From Jejuia sp047345485 (GTDB lineage Bacteria; Bacteroidota; Bacteroidia; Flavobacteriales; Flavobacteriaceae), in contig NZ_JBLFEN010000002.1 in the NCBI RefSeq assembly GCF_047345485.1, positions 186,001 to 250,000 on the forward strand: a DNA stretch of 64,000 bases, given 5' to 3'. The notes beneath the pieces are model-generated. The model was not told the DNA's origin and made no database searches. It was given only the letters and a program-made list of their open reading frames with translations. The position numbers and the translations under genes are program-made. Shown here piece by piece: positions 9,219 to 17,795 of this stretch. Numbering within the stretch: the stretch's first letter is position 1; every line of letters starts with the position of its first letter.

Positions 9219-9912
9219 TGATATCTTCCTCATAAATCCAATCATTTTTTAAACAAAAACATGTGCCTTTATTTCCCATTACGCTTAATACAGAATAGTT
9301 ATAGGGAAAGAAATGTATGTGCAAATCAAATGTATATCTATAATTTCGTTGTTTAGGCAAAACAATTATTAATTTACCTTTACACACGCGCCGCAACTCA
9401 TAAATTGCTTTTTTTATATTTACTACGTGCTCCAAAGTATGCGTGCTAATAACCGTATCAAAATAATTATCAGGAAAAGGGATGTTTTCAATTGAAGCCT
9501 CTATAAATTTTGGGTGTGCTTCATTTTTAATATTGTCTGAAATAATAAAATCTATACCAACAACTTTTGCATGGTGTTTTTTTGTGATTTTTTTGGCCAA
9601 ATACCCTGTGCCGCAAGAGATATCTAAAACAGAATTACCTTGAATGTTATTAAGAATATAAGAAATAGATTGTTTATTTAAATCTGTTTCTCTTTTAATG
9701 TGATAAGATGATAATTCTTTATAATACCCGATAACACCATCCTCATCAAGAGATAAAACATTATTCTTAAAATCCATAAAACGTTTATATTTCTTTCCGA
9801 AGAGTAAAAAAAACAAGGGGCTCATAAGTATTCTAGAATCTCTAATAAATGGAGGAAATATGTGATCTAAAATCCAATTAAATACATTTGTAAAATTTCT
9901 AGACAATATCAT
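9208..9912 (-). CDS. Class I SAM-dependent methyltransferase
   Basis: Methyltransferase of the class I Rossmann fold. SAM-binding motif I is VLDISCGTGYLAKK (about 95-108), followed by VGIDF (motif II acidic region) and the late motif FDTVISTHTLEHVVNIKKAIYE shown here in part as STHTLEHV. The length is 234 aa. The first 45 residues are hydrophobic/aromatic and might associate with the membrane. It is the last gene in a minus-strand group with a GT2 glycosyltransferase one base upstream, which suggests a sugar or lipid-linked sugar as substrate. Confidence 0.82.
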   Translation of the reverse strand: MILSRNFTNVFNWILDHIFPPFIRDSRILMSPLFFLLFGKKYKRFMDFKNNVLSLDEDGVIGYYKELSSYHIKRETDLNKQSISYILNNIQGNSVLDISCGTGYLAKKITKKHHAKVVGIDFIISDNIKNEAHPKFIEASIENIPFPDNYFDTVISTHTLEHVVNIKKAIYELRRVCKGKLIIVLPKQRNYRYTFDLHIHFFPYNYSVLSVMGNKGTCFCLKNDWIYEEDIINP

Positions 9913-9913
9913 G

Positions 9914-10645
9914 TTACTTGTATTTTTTTAATATATGATATCGAATAGGTAAACTTAAAACATCTTTTAGCATTCGTAAAGAAGATTGCATTAAATTTAT
10001 TGTAGTAATATTATTGCCTTCAAACTCAACGGGTATCTTCTTAATATCGTATTCATACTTATGGCATAAATACAAAACTTCAACATCAAAAGCAAAACCA
10101 TTTATTTCTGTATTAGAAAAAATACGTTCTGCAATTTTAGCGCTAAACCCTTTTATACCACACTGTGTATCTCCCATTCCTGTTACTACATAATTTGATA
10201 TGATATGTGTAAATATTTTACTTGATAGTTTTCGTAATACTCCACTTTTAACATCATAAGTGGATTGAGATGCTTTTCTGTTTCCAATACAAACATCAAA
10301 CTCTTTAAAATCTAAATAATAAATTATAGAATTTATAGTGCTAAAACCATAAGGAATATCAGCATCAGTAAATAATCTAAATGCGCCTTTAGCCGATAAC
10401 ATTCCTTTTTTTACAGCGTAACCTTTACCTCTATTTTTTGAATAGGATAATAACTGAAAGCTTTTTAAATGTTTAATAGCAGGTTTTAAAATATCATAGG
10501 TTTTGTCTGTACTACCATCGTTTACAAGTATTACTTCGGCATTAAAATCAATGGTATTTACCCATTTTAAAATACGATTTACAGTATCTATAATAAATAG
10601 TTCTGCATTAAAAACAGGAATTATAAGACTTAGTTTTACAGACAC
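9914..10645 (-). CDS. Glycosyltransferase family 2, polyprenyl-phosphate sugar synthase type
   Basis: Cytoplasmic-face glycosyltransferase similar to ALG5/DPM-type enzymes that transfer a sugar from a nucleotide sugar to a polyprenyl phosphate. GT-A features are IIPVFNAE (about 8-15), VNDGSTDKT (41-49), NRGKGYAVKKGM (71-82) and the metal-binding FTDADIPYG (92-100); GDTQCGIKGF and FAFDVEVL further on are hallmarks of the ALG5 group. It is 243 aa, without C-terminal membrane helices. Encoded one base from the methyltransferase. Together with the GT-C-like protein opposite, it could supply a lipid-linked sugar donor; that link is inferred. Confidence 0.85.
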   Translation of the reverse strand: MSVKLSLIIPVFNAELFIIDTVNRILKWVNTIDFNAEVILVNDGSTDKTYDILKPAIKHLKSFQLLSYSKNRGKGYAVKKGMLSAKGAFRLFTDADIPYGFSTINSIIYYLDFKEFDVCIGNRKASQSTYDVKSGVLRKLSSKIFTHIISNYVVTGMGDTQCGIKGFSAKIAERIFSNTEINGFAFDVEVLYLCHKYEYDIKKIPVEFEGNNITTINLMQSSLRMLKDVLSLPIRYHILKKYK

Positions 10646-10661
10646 ATTACAAAATAATTAT

Positions 10662-11297
10662 TTAAATAATAGTTTTAAGTTGCTCCATAGATGAAAAGGT
10701 TTTTGTTGCCAATCCTTCAAGTTCGTTTTTATAATCGTGCGCTGTATACCCAAACACATCAAAACCTCCAGCTAGAGCTGCTTTTACTCCAGAAACACTA
10801 TCTTCTATAACTAAACATTCAGTGGGTGTAAAGCCCATAGTTTTAGCTGCCCACAAAAAAACATCTGGCTCTGGCTTCCATTTTTGTAAGGCGTAACAAC
10901 TAAATATATTGCCTTCAAAATAAGGCAACAATCCGGTTATATCTAAGTTTAAACGTATTTTATTTTCTGGCCCACTAGAGGCTACACAAAAAGGGATAGT
11001 TAAATTTTTTACAACCTCATTTATCCCTCTTATCGGTTTAATATTGTTTCTAAATGCTTCAAATGTATTAATACGGTAGTCTTGTTCAAAATTAACAGGT
11101 ATAGGTGCATCAATCCTTTTAGAAATAAAGGACAAACATACATTAAGCGATTTTCCTTTAAAATTAACTAGTGCATCTTTAAGGTTTATATTAGCGCCCA
11201 AATGATTTGCCATATCTACTAAAGTACCAATAGCTATAGGTTCACTATCAATTAAAACACCATCACAATCAAAAATTATGCATTTGTATTTGCTCAT
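10662..11297 (-). CDS. HAD-family hydrolase (beta-phosphoglucomutase-like)
   Basis: HAD superfamily IA phosphatase/phosphomutase. The nucleophile motif is IFDCDGVLIDSEP (Asp10, Asp12), motif II is CVASSGP, Lys lies in KWKPEPDVFL and motif IV is CLVIEDSVSGVKAALAGGF in part (EDSVSGV). The cap domain occupies about 15-80, as in beta-phosphoglucomutase and sugar phosphatases. It is 211 aa. It sits four bases from the SDR gene and 16 bases from the GT2, in the same minus-strand run. Exact substrate cannot be told from sequence. Confidence 0.87.
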   Translation of the reverse strand: MSKYKCIIFDCDGVLIDSEPIAIGTLVDMANHLGANINLKDALVNFKGKSLNVCLSFISKRIDAPIPVNFEQDYRINTFEAFRNNIKPIRGINEVVKNLTIPFCVASSGPENKIRLNLDITGLLPYFEGNIFSCYALQKWKPEPDVFLWAAKTMGFTPTECLVIEDSVSGVKAALAGGFDVFGYTAHDYKNELEGLATKTFSSMEQLKTII

Positions 11298-11300
11298 AAA

Positions 11301-11987
11301 TTAGGGTGTAGAACTAGAAACTTGCAATAACTTACCGTTATAATATTTATGGCCACTAAGAGAGAATTCTAAAATATATTCAGCCATTTCTACAGCAGTA
11401 GTTGGCGCTTGGTATCCAGGAAAAGCTTCTTCTAGCATTTCGGTTTGTACTGCCCCTAATGCTAAAACATTAAATGCTATTCCTGCATCTTTATATTCTT
11501 CTGCTAACAATTCGGTTAAGGTTATCACAGCTGCTTTACTAGAACTATAAGCTGCTAAACCTGGAAACTTCATACTACCTTGTACACCACCCATAGAACT
11601 TATAGTTACAACGTGACAGTTTTGTTTCATAAACGGCAAAACAATTCTTGTAAGTTCTGATACGCCATATACATTAGTTTTATAAACATTCTCAAAATCT
11701 TCAATAGATGTTTCAGCAAAAGGCTTATTTAGTAGTGCACCTGCGTTATTGATTAATACATCTACACTACTGCTCCACTGTTTTTGAATAAAATCTTGAA
11801 CTTTTGTATAAGAATTAGCATCACTTAAATCAAATGAAAAACAACTTACATTATTCATTTTTAAATTTGAAATTGGGGTTTCGTTTCTTGACAATGCTAA
11901 AACTTTATGTCCTGCCTTAGCAAATAACTTTACCAACTCGAACCCTATACCTCTGCTAGTACCTGTAATTATAATATGTTTACTCAT
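11301..11987 (-). CDS. Short-chain dehydrogenase/reductase
   Basis: NAD(P)-dependent oxidoreductase of the SDR family. The cofactor motif TGTSRGIG is at 8-15, NNAGA around 83-87, catalytic Ser in VVTISSMGG and the YSSSKAA catalytic Tyr-Lys motif follows. The TSRG pattern and following basic residue favour NADP(H). At 228 aa it is a compact classical SDR. It overlaps the end of the M28 peptidase gene by eight bases and precedes the HAD gene. The substrate is not predictable. Confidence 0.88.
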   Translation of the reverse strand: MSKHIIITGTSRGIGFELVKLFAKAGHKVLALSRNETPISNLKMNNVSCFSFDLSDANSYTKVQDFIQKQWSSSVDVLINNAGALLNKPFAETSIEDFENVYKTNVYGVSELTRIVLPFMKQNCHVVTISSMGGVQGSMKFPGLAAYSSSKAAVITLTELLAEEYKDAGIAFNVLALGAVQTEMLEEAFPGYQAPTTAVEMAEYILEFSLSGHKYYNGKLLQVSSSTP

Positions 11988-13011
11988 TGTTCATTTTTAT
12001 GTCTTTAGAAATAGAATTCGTCATACCTTCTATAGCAGGAATCATTGTATTGATAAATTTTGTCATATGCTCAAAATCTAGTTTATCGGCTTCATCATCC
12101 ACATGATGATAATACTCAAAGTTAGTAAAATCGAATGTAGAAATAGCATGTGCAGGTGCTTTAAATGCTTTATAAAACGGGTAATTATCTGACCGCATAA
12201 AAAGATTGAATGATTTTGCTTTAGGAAAAAAGCCAATAACTTCAGCACCTATATAATTATTTAAAGTTTTTGCCATATTAGATTTTTCATAACCAGAAAC
12301 ATAGGCTGTAATTTCATTTTCAGCCCTTGGCACACCAATCATCTCAAAATTAATCATTGTGTATAAATCAATATTTTCTGCTTTAAGGCGCATCGCTAAA
12401 TGCCCAGAACCCTTTAATCCCATTTCCTCAGCTGAATATAATGTGAATAATATACTGCGTTTATTACTTTTGGTTTTCGAAAAATATTTGGCCCACTCTA
12501 AAACTGCTACAGTGCCCGAAGCATCATCATTAGCACCATTTGCAATAACATCTCCGTTTACAGCTTTTGCAGTACCTATATGATCATAATGTGCACCAAG
12601 AATAACAAATTCATTTTTTAATTTTGAATCATTACCCTCTAAATAACCAACAATATTATAACCAATTATCTTTTTTACATTAAAACTATCTCTGTAGGTT
12701 TTAAAATAAGGTATAATATGATGCTCTTTAAATACATTTTCAATATAAACTGCAGCTTTCTCAATACCTTTACTACCCGTATTTCTTCCTTCAAGCGCAT
12801 CTGAAGCTAAATATTCTAAACTAGATTTTACATCTTTAAGCTTAACAAAACTTTGTATTTCAAAATCCTCTTTAACTACGTTTGCAATTTTATCGTCTTC
12901 AGTTACTGTTGCAACCTTTTCAATAGTATCTGGATTGGTTGCTATAATTTGTTTTTGACCACCACAGCTAAAAGTAAAAGCAAGTACGAGTAAGCAGACT
13001 ACAGTTTTCAT
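11980..13011 (-). CDS. M28-family zinc peptidase lipoprotein
   Basis: Exported lipoprotein aminopeptidase-like enzyme. Residues 1-16 are a lipoprotein signal with lipobox FTFSCGG (Cys16). The M28 domain has zinc ligand motifs GAHYDHIG, NGANDDASGT, SAEEMGLKGS and a C-terminal YYHHVDDEADKLD; the paired Glu in SAEE is the catalytic base and ligand. It is 343 aa, typical of Bacteroidota M28 lipoproteins. It is first in a tight five-gene minus-strand run; whether it is functionally linked to the sugar genes downstream is unclear. Confidence 0.92.
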   Translation of the reverse strand: MKTVVCLLVLAFTFSCGGQKQIIATNPDTIEKVATVTEDDKIANVVKEDFEIQSFVKLKDVKSSLEYLASDALEGRNTGSKGIEKAAVYIENVFKEHHIIPYFKTYRDSFNVKKIIGYNIVGYLEGNDSKLKNEFVILGAHYDHIGTAKAVNGDVIANGANDDASGTVAVLEWAKYFSKTKSNKRSILFTLYSAEEMGLKGSGHLAMRLKAENIDLYTMINFEMIGVPRAENEITAYVSGYEKSNMAKTLNNYIGAEVIGFFPKAKSFNLFMRSDNYPFYKAFKAPAHAISTFDFTNFEYYHHVDDEADKLDFEHMTKFINTMIPAIEGMTNSISKDIKMNNE

Positions 13012-13037
13012 AAGTTTATTTTTTCGATTTTAAAGAT

Positions 13038-13076
13038 AAAAAAACCTGTTTCAATTTTAAAGATGAAACAGGTTTT
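13038..13076 (-). terminator. Rho-independent terminator after the PDH genes
   Basis: Inverted repeat with 13-bp arms (AAAACCTGTTTCA at 13041-13053 and its complement at 13064-13076) and a 10-base loop. On the minus strand it is followed by a T run, and it lies 38 bases past the E2 stop. Confidence 0.85.
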
Positions 13077-13113
13077 AATAGTATAATAGTTTTCCTTTTC
13101 AGGAATTACTGTA

Positions 13114-14751
13114 TTAAACCAACATGGTAACAGGGTTCTCAATATACCCTTTTAATGTTTGAAGGAATTGTGCTCCTGTAGCACCATCAACAGTTCTATG
13201 ATCACATGCTAATGATAACTTCATGGTATGCCCAACTACAATTTGTCCATTTTTAACTACTGGTTTTTCAACTATATTTCCAACAGATAAGATAGCTGAA
13301 TTAGGTTGATTGATAATAGATGTAAATGTATCTATACCAAACATACCTAAGTTAGATACGGTAAACGTACTACCCTGCATCTCGTCTGGTGTTAATTTTT
13401 TATTTCTTGCTTTTCCAGCTAGATCTTTAACTGCAGCACCTATTTGAGGTAATGTTTGCTCATTAGCAAAACGCACTACAGGCACAACTAAACCATCAGG
13501 AACAGCAACCGCAACACCTACATGCACGTGGTTATTTAAGCGCATTTTATCAGCAAACCACTGCGAATTTACTTGAGGGTGTTGTTTTAAAGCTAAAGCA
13601 CATGCTTTAACAACAATATCATTATAAGATATTTTAGTATCAGGAATCGAGTTGAACTGCGCACGGAATGCCATAGCATTTTCCATATCAAACTCAACAC
13701 TTAAGTAATAGTGTGGTGCAGAGAACTTAGAATTTGTTAATGCTTTTGCAATGGCTTTACGCATTTGCGAGTTATCAACCTCATCAAAATCTTCTTGACC
13801 AGATGGTACAAATTTACCAACTGCAGCTGCACCAGCAGCAGGTTCGTAATTTTCTATATCGCGTTTTATGATACGGCCGTTTTCTCCAGAACCTTGTACC
13901 TTAGTTAAGCTAATACCTTTTTCTTCAGCTAGCTTTTTAGCCAATGGAGATACATATAAACGTCCGTTTTCTGTAACAGGCGTTGGCGTTGGTTTATTTG
14001 TTTTTGGCGCTGCTTTAGAAGTGTTTTCTACTGCCTTTGGCGCTTCTTTTTTAGCTTCAACCTTCGGTGTGTCTTCTTTAGTAGAACTTGTTTCTGCCGA
14101 AAAATTAGCTGCAACACCAGAAACATCTGTTCCTGCAGGACCAATAATGGCTAAAAGCGCATCTACCTTAGCAGACTCACCCTCTTTTAAACCTATTTCT
14201 AATAACGTACCCGACTGGAATGATTCAAATTCCATGGTTGCCTTATCAGTTTCTATTTCTGCTAAAATATCACCTTCTTCTACAGTATCACCAACTTGTT
14301 TTAACCAAGTGGCAACAGTACCTTCTTCCATGGTATCACTTAAGCGTGGCATAGTAACAACAATTACACCTTCTGGTAAATCAGCAGATGCTTTAGTAGT
14401 ATCTTCAGTTTTAGTTTCAGAAGATGATTCTGAAGTTGACGCTGCAACCTCTTCTTTCTCTTCTGTTTCAGTGGTATTACCGCCACCACTCAAAATACTT
14501 GAAATATCTTCACCCTCATCACCTATAACAGCTAGAAGCTCATCAACCTTTGTAGTTTCACCTTCTTGCACACCAATATGAAGTAAAGTGCCTTCGTTAA
14601 AAGACTCAAACTCCATAGTAGCTTTATCGGTTTCAATCTCAGCTAAAATATCACCTTCTTCTATCTTATCTCCTACTTTTTTTAACCAAGTAGCGACTGT
14701 ACCTTCTTCCATCGTGTCGCTTAATCGCGGCATATTTACAACTATTGCCAT
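13114..14751 (-). CDS. aceF: Pyruvate dehydrogenase E2, dihydrolipoamide acetyltransferase
   Basis: Core subunit of the pyruvate dehydrogenase complex, moving the acetyl group from lipoyl-lysine to CoA. Two lipoyl domains are present, with lipoylated Lys43 and Lys170, each in ETDKATMEFES. An Ala/Thr/Lys/Pro-rich linker (about 215-262) leads to an E3-binding domain at about 266-300 (SPLAKKLAEE...GENGRIIKRD), then the catalytic domain from about 315 with HRTVDG at 518-523. The length is 545 aa. It starts three bases after the E1-alpha stop, in one operon. The two lipoyl domains are nearly identical over their cores, indicating internal duplication. Confidence 0.97.
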   Translation of the reverse strand: MAIVVNMPRLSDTMEEGTVATWLKKVGDKIEEGDILAEIETDKATMEFESFNEGTLLHIGVQEGETTKVDELLAVIGDEGEDISSILSGGGNTTETEEKEEVAASTSESSSETKTEDTTKASADLPEGVIVVTMPRLSDTMEEGTVATWLKQVGDTVEEGDILAEIETDKATMEFESFQSGTLLEIGLKEGESAKVDALLAIIGPAGTDVSGVAANFSAETSSTKEDTPKVEAKKEAPKAVENTSKAAPKTNKPTPTPVTENGRLYVSPLAKKLAEEKGISLTKVQGSGENGRIIKRDIENYEPAAGAAAVGKFVPSGQEDFDEVDNSQMRKAIAKALTNSKFSAPHYYLSVEFDMENAMAFRAQFNSIPDTKISYNDIVVKACALALKQHPQVNSQWFADKMRLNNHVHVGVAVAVPDGLVVPVVRFANEQTLPQIGAAVKDLAGKARNKKLTPDEMQGSTFTVSNLGMFGIDTFTSIINQPNSAILSVGNIVEKPVVKNGQIVVGHTMKLSLACDHRTVDGATGAQFLQTLKGYIENPVTMLV

Positions 14752-14754
14752 ATC

Positions 14755-15753
14755 TTATAATTTGTGTGGTATAAATGGATAATCTTTTTGCTCATAAACC
14801 ATATCGTATAATTGCTGAGTCTCAGGATAAGGAGATTCGTCTGCGAATTTTTCGCATTCTGCAACACCAGCTTTTACACGTTTGTCTATTTCTTTTAATT
14901 CTTCTTCTGTAGCATACTTCTTTTCTAAAATAACCTCTTTAACCTGAGTTATAGGATCTATTTTTTTGTACTCAGCCACTTCATCTTTTGTTCTGTAATG
15001 TTGTGCATCACTCATAGAGTGGCCTCTATATCTGTATGTTTTTAATTCTAAAAACGTTGGACCTCCGCCTTTTCTAGCTCGTTGTATAGCTTCATCAAAA
15101 GCTTCTGCAACTTTTACAGGATTCATACCATCAACTGGCCCACAAGGCATCTCGTACCCTAAACCTAGTTTCCAAATATCATCATGATTTGCTGTACGCT
15201 CTACAGAAGTTCCCATGGCGTAACCATTGTTTTCACAAACAAAAACAACCGGCAAATTCCAAAGCATTGCTAAGTTAAATGTTTCGTGCAAAGATCCTTG
15301 TCTTGCAGCCCCATCACCAAAACAACAAAGCGTTACTGCATCTTTATCGTGATATTTATCTCCAAAAGCAATACCAGCTCCTAAAGGAATTTGACCACCT
15401 ACAATACCGTGACCTCCATAAAAGCGGTGTTCTTTAGAGAATATGTGCATAGAACCGCCCATACCTTTTGAAGTTCCTGTTACTTTGCCGAACAATTCTG
15501 CCATAACACGTTTAGGGTCTACACCCATTCCTATAGGCTGCACATGATTACGATATGCCGTAATCATTTTATCTTTAGTCAAGTCCATTGCATGTAATGC
15601 TCCTGCTAACACAGCTTCTTGACCATTATATAAATGAAGAAATCCTCTTACTTTTTGTTGAATGTAAACCGCAGCTAGCTTGTCTTCAAACTTTCTCCAG
15701 AAAAACATGTCTTCGTACCATTTGAGGTAAACCTCTTTTGTGATTTTTTGCAT
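14755..15753 (-). CDS. pdhA: Pyruvate dehydrogenase E1 component, alpha subunit
   Basis: Thiamine-diphosphate-dependent decarboxylase subunit of the pyruvate dehydrogenase complex. The ThDP-binding motif runs from GDG (146-148) to ENN (174-176), and the phosphorylation-loop region YRYRGHSMSD follows. The 332-aa size matches alpha subunits of heterotetrameric E1. The E2 gene follows at three bases, but no E1-beta or E3 gene is in the window, so these must lie elsewhere. A candidate TACTTTTG promoter element is 33 bases upstream of the start. Confidence 0.96.
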   Translation of the reverse strand: MQKITKEVYLKWYEDMFFWRKFEDKLAAVYIQQKVRGFLHLYNGQEAVLAGALHAMDLTKDKMITAYRNHVQPIGMGVDPKRVMAELFGKVTGTSKGMGGSMHIFSKEHRFYGGHGIVGGQIPLGAGIAFGDKYHDKDAVTLCCFGDGAARQGSLHETFNLAMLWNLPVVFVCENNGYAMGTSVERTANHDDIWKLGLGYEMPCGPVDGMNPVKVAEAFDEAIQRARKGGGPTFLELKTYRYRGHSMSDAQHYRTKDEVAEYKKIDPITQVKEVILEKKYATEEELKEIDKRVKAGVAECEKFADESPYPETQQLYDMVYEQKDYPFIPHKL

Positions 15754-15785
15754 CGACGAATTTTATATATTTATTAAGCGAAATA

Positions 15786-15793
15786 CAAAAGTA
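15786..15793 (-). promoter_or_regulatory. Candidate -7 box for the PDH operon
   Basis: On the minus strand it reads TACTTTTG, a match to TAnnTTTG, 33 bases before the E1-alpha start codon. There is no perfect TTTG -33 element at the expected spacing, only a T-rich stretch. Confidence 0.45.
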
Positions 15794-15930
15794 ATACTTT
15801 GATTGGTATTGAAAAAACCCTTTGCGGTTGAAAGTTTAAAAAATATCAAAAAACTATTAATCGTGGCTTTTTTTAAATGATTCTTTCTATACTTTGATTA
15901 TCGTCTCTTAGTATTTAGAGAAAAAATATC

Positions 15931-16413
15931 CTATAATTGAGATTTATCAAAAATTAAGGGTAGTAAGTTTTCTAATGAATTAGATTTTATAACATTACCA
16001 ACAGTTCCCATAAAATATATTTCTATGGGTGACTTTTGATTAACCTCATATTCTGCAATAGCTTGTCTGCATGCTCCACAGGGAGGAATAGGTTGATTTG
16101 TTTCGTTTTGTAAAGCGCCCGCTACTACTGCTATTTTTAAAATTTTAGCTTTTGGATATTTAGCGCCAGCATAATAAATAGCTGTACGTTCTGCACATAA
16201 ACCTGAAGGATATGATGCGTTTTCTTGATTACTTCCAGTAATCACCTCATTATTATCTAACAAAATTGCTGCACCTACCGCAAAGTTAGAATATGGTGCG
16301 TAGGCGTTTAATCTTGCCTTTTTTGCCTCTTTTAATAATTTACCTATGTTTGGAGGTAATTCATTTTCATTTTCAAAAACAAATAATTTTGTTTCTATTT
16401 TTAATTCTCGCAT
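15931..16413 (-). CDS. cdd: Cytidine deaminase
   Basis: Zinc enzyme of pyrimidine salvage that converts cytidine and deoxycytidine to the uridine forms. Zinc ligands are Cys73 in the CAERTA motif, with catalytic Glu75, and Cys112 and Cys115 in PCGACRQ. Substrate-binding features include YSNFAVGAA (41-49) and the N-Q-E-N segment at 62-65. At 160 aa it is the short tetrameric type. It is a single gene between the PDH genes and porV on the same strand. Confidence 0.95.
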   Translation of the reverse strand: MRELKIETKLFVFENENELPPNIGKLLKEAKKARLNAYAPYSNFAVGAAILLDNNEVITGSNQENASYPSGLCAERTAIYYAGAKYPKAKILKIAVVAGALQNETNQPIPPCGACRQAIAEYEVNQKSPIEIYFMGTVGNVIKSNSLENLLPLIFDKSQL

Positions 16414-16462
16414 AAGCAGACAACATTAATTTAGCCTAAAATACAATTCTCTCTTAAACAAA

Positions 16463-16491
16463 AAAACTATTGCTCATAGAACAATAGTTTT
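16463..16491 (-). terminator. Terminator after porU-porV
   Basis: Hairpin with 10-bp perfect arms AAAACTATTG / CAATAGTTTT around a nine-base loop; on the minus strand it is followed by a run of T. It lies 29 bases beyond the porV stop and before cdd. Confidence 0.8.
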
Positions 16492-16519
16492 ACTTAAATT
16501 TTAAAATGTATGTGTATTT

Positions 16520-17761
16520 TTAATACTCTATATATTCTCCTGCACCAAGATTAAACGTTAATGAAAATCTCAATGTATTCTCTAATGGACTTTGTACTCT
16601 AGATGCAGAAAATAAATATGATAAATCGATATTAACTACGTTATACTTAAATCCTGCACCAATAGACAAAAACTTCCTAGCGCCTTTATCTTCTGCTTCG
16701 TTAAAGTAACCCGCTCTAAATGCAAAAGAATCTTGGTATGTATATTCTGCTCCTAAAGACCAGGTAAACTCTCTTAACTCTTCACTAAAACCTCCTGGTG
16801 CATCACCAAAAGATTGAAATATACCAGATAGAAAACTAACATCCTGAGATTGCCCTTGGAAAATCACATTTTCTCTAGTAGGGTTTGCATCTAAATCATC
16901 TACATCTTCCTCATAAGTACCGTTACCATTATTATCTGTAAAACCAAATTCATCACCTAAAATTGGAGGTGTTGGCACCAATAATTTTGCAACTTCGGCA
17001 GTAACAGCTACTTTATTATAATCGTCGAATATAAAATCGAAACCTGCACCTAATCGTAATGTAGTAGGCTGGAAGTTTTCTACACCACCATCATCATACT
17101 TAAATTTAGGTCCAACGTTTTGAATGGCGAAACCTGCTCTCCAACGTCCATTAAAATCATTGTAAGCCTGCTCTTCACTTTGGTAATAACCTGATATATC
17201 TACTCCAAATGTATTTGCTGACGAGGCATCATTATTACCAACGTTTAATCTTAAATCTGATCTTAAATAGCGCATTGCCACAGACATCGCAAATTGATCT
17301 GATAATCTTAAAGCGTATGATGCATCTATGGTAAGTTCATTAGGTCTTTGTATTAAAGCTTCAGAAAATTCATCTGCTCGAAATTCAATATCACCTAAGG
17401 AAAAATATTTTAAACTTGCTGCAAAAGAACTACGCTCGTCTATTCTATTAAAGTACGTTACATTACCTAGAAAAATATCATTTACTAGTTGACTCAAATA
17501 TGGTGTGTAACTAATACCTATTCCTGATTTAGATTCTGAAAAAACATATTTAGATGAATTCCATTGTTGCGAGTAAGCATCAACAGATGTAGCAACACCC
17601 ATATCTCCCATACCTGCGGCTCTAGCATCTGGAGCTATTAAAACAAATGGTACACCTGTGGTAATAACTCTGGAGTCATTTTCATTTGGAATAATAACAG
17701 TTTGAGCAGTTAAATTAAGCGTAAAAATAAACACAAATAACGCTATTAATGTATTTTTCAT
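16520..17761 (-). CDS. porV: Type IX secretion system outer membrane protein PorV
   Basis: Outer-membrane FadL-like beta-barrel that carries T9SS cargo from the translocon to the PorU sortase. An N-terminal signal peptide (about 1-19, ending LTAQ) is followed by the conserved PorV start FVLIAPDARAAGMGDMG (about 40-56) and NSSKYVF. The rest alternates in the manner of a barrel and ends SLTFNLGAGEYIEY. It is 413 aa, usual for PorV. The gene is 34 bases downstream of porU and both form one unit ending at a hairpin. This porV-porU-gldJ arrangement is conserved in gliding Flavobacteriaceae. Confidence 0.96.
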   Translation of the reverse strand: MKNTLIALFVFIFTLNLTAQTVIIPNENDSRVITTGVPFVLIAPDARAAGMGDMGVATSVDAYSQQWNSSKYVFSESKSGIGISYTPYLSQLVNDIFLGNVTYFNRIDERSSFAASLKYFSLGDIEFRADEFSEALIQRPNELTIDASYALRLSDQFAMSVAMRYLRSDLRLNVGNNDASSANTFGVDISGYYQSEEQAYNDFNGRWRAGFAIQNVGPKFKYDDGGVENFQPTTLRLGAGFDFIFDDYNKVAVTAEVAKLLVPTPPILGDEFGFTDNNGNGTYEEDVDDLDANPTRENVIFQGQSQDVSFLSGIFQSFGDAPGGFSEELREFTWSLGAEYTYQDSFAFRAGYFNEAEDKGARKFLSIGAGFKYNVVNIDLSYLFSASRVQSPLENTLRFSLTFNLGAGEYIEY

Positions 17762-17795
17762 AGTTTCGTTTTATAATTGCAAATATAATTTTTTA

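Noticed and set aside
13868..14581. Plus-strand 237-residue open frame opposite the E2 gene
   Set aside because: It lies antisense to the lipoyl domains and linker of the E2 gene; its Ser/Pro/Val-rich composition mirrors the sense codons.
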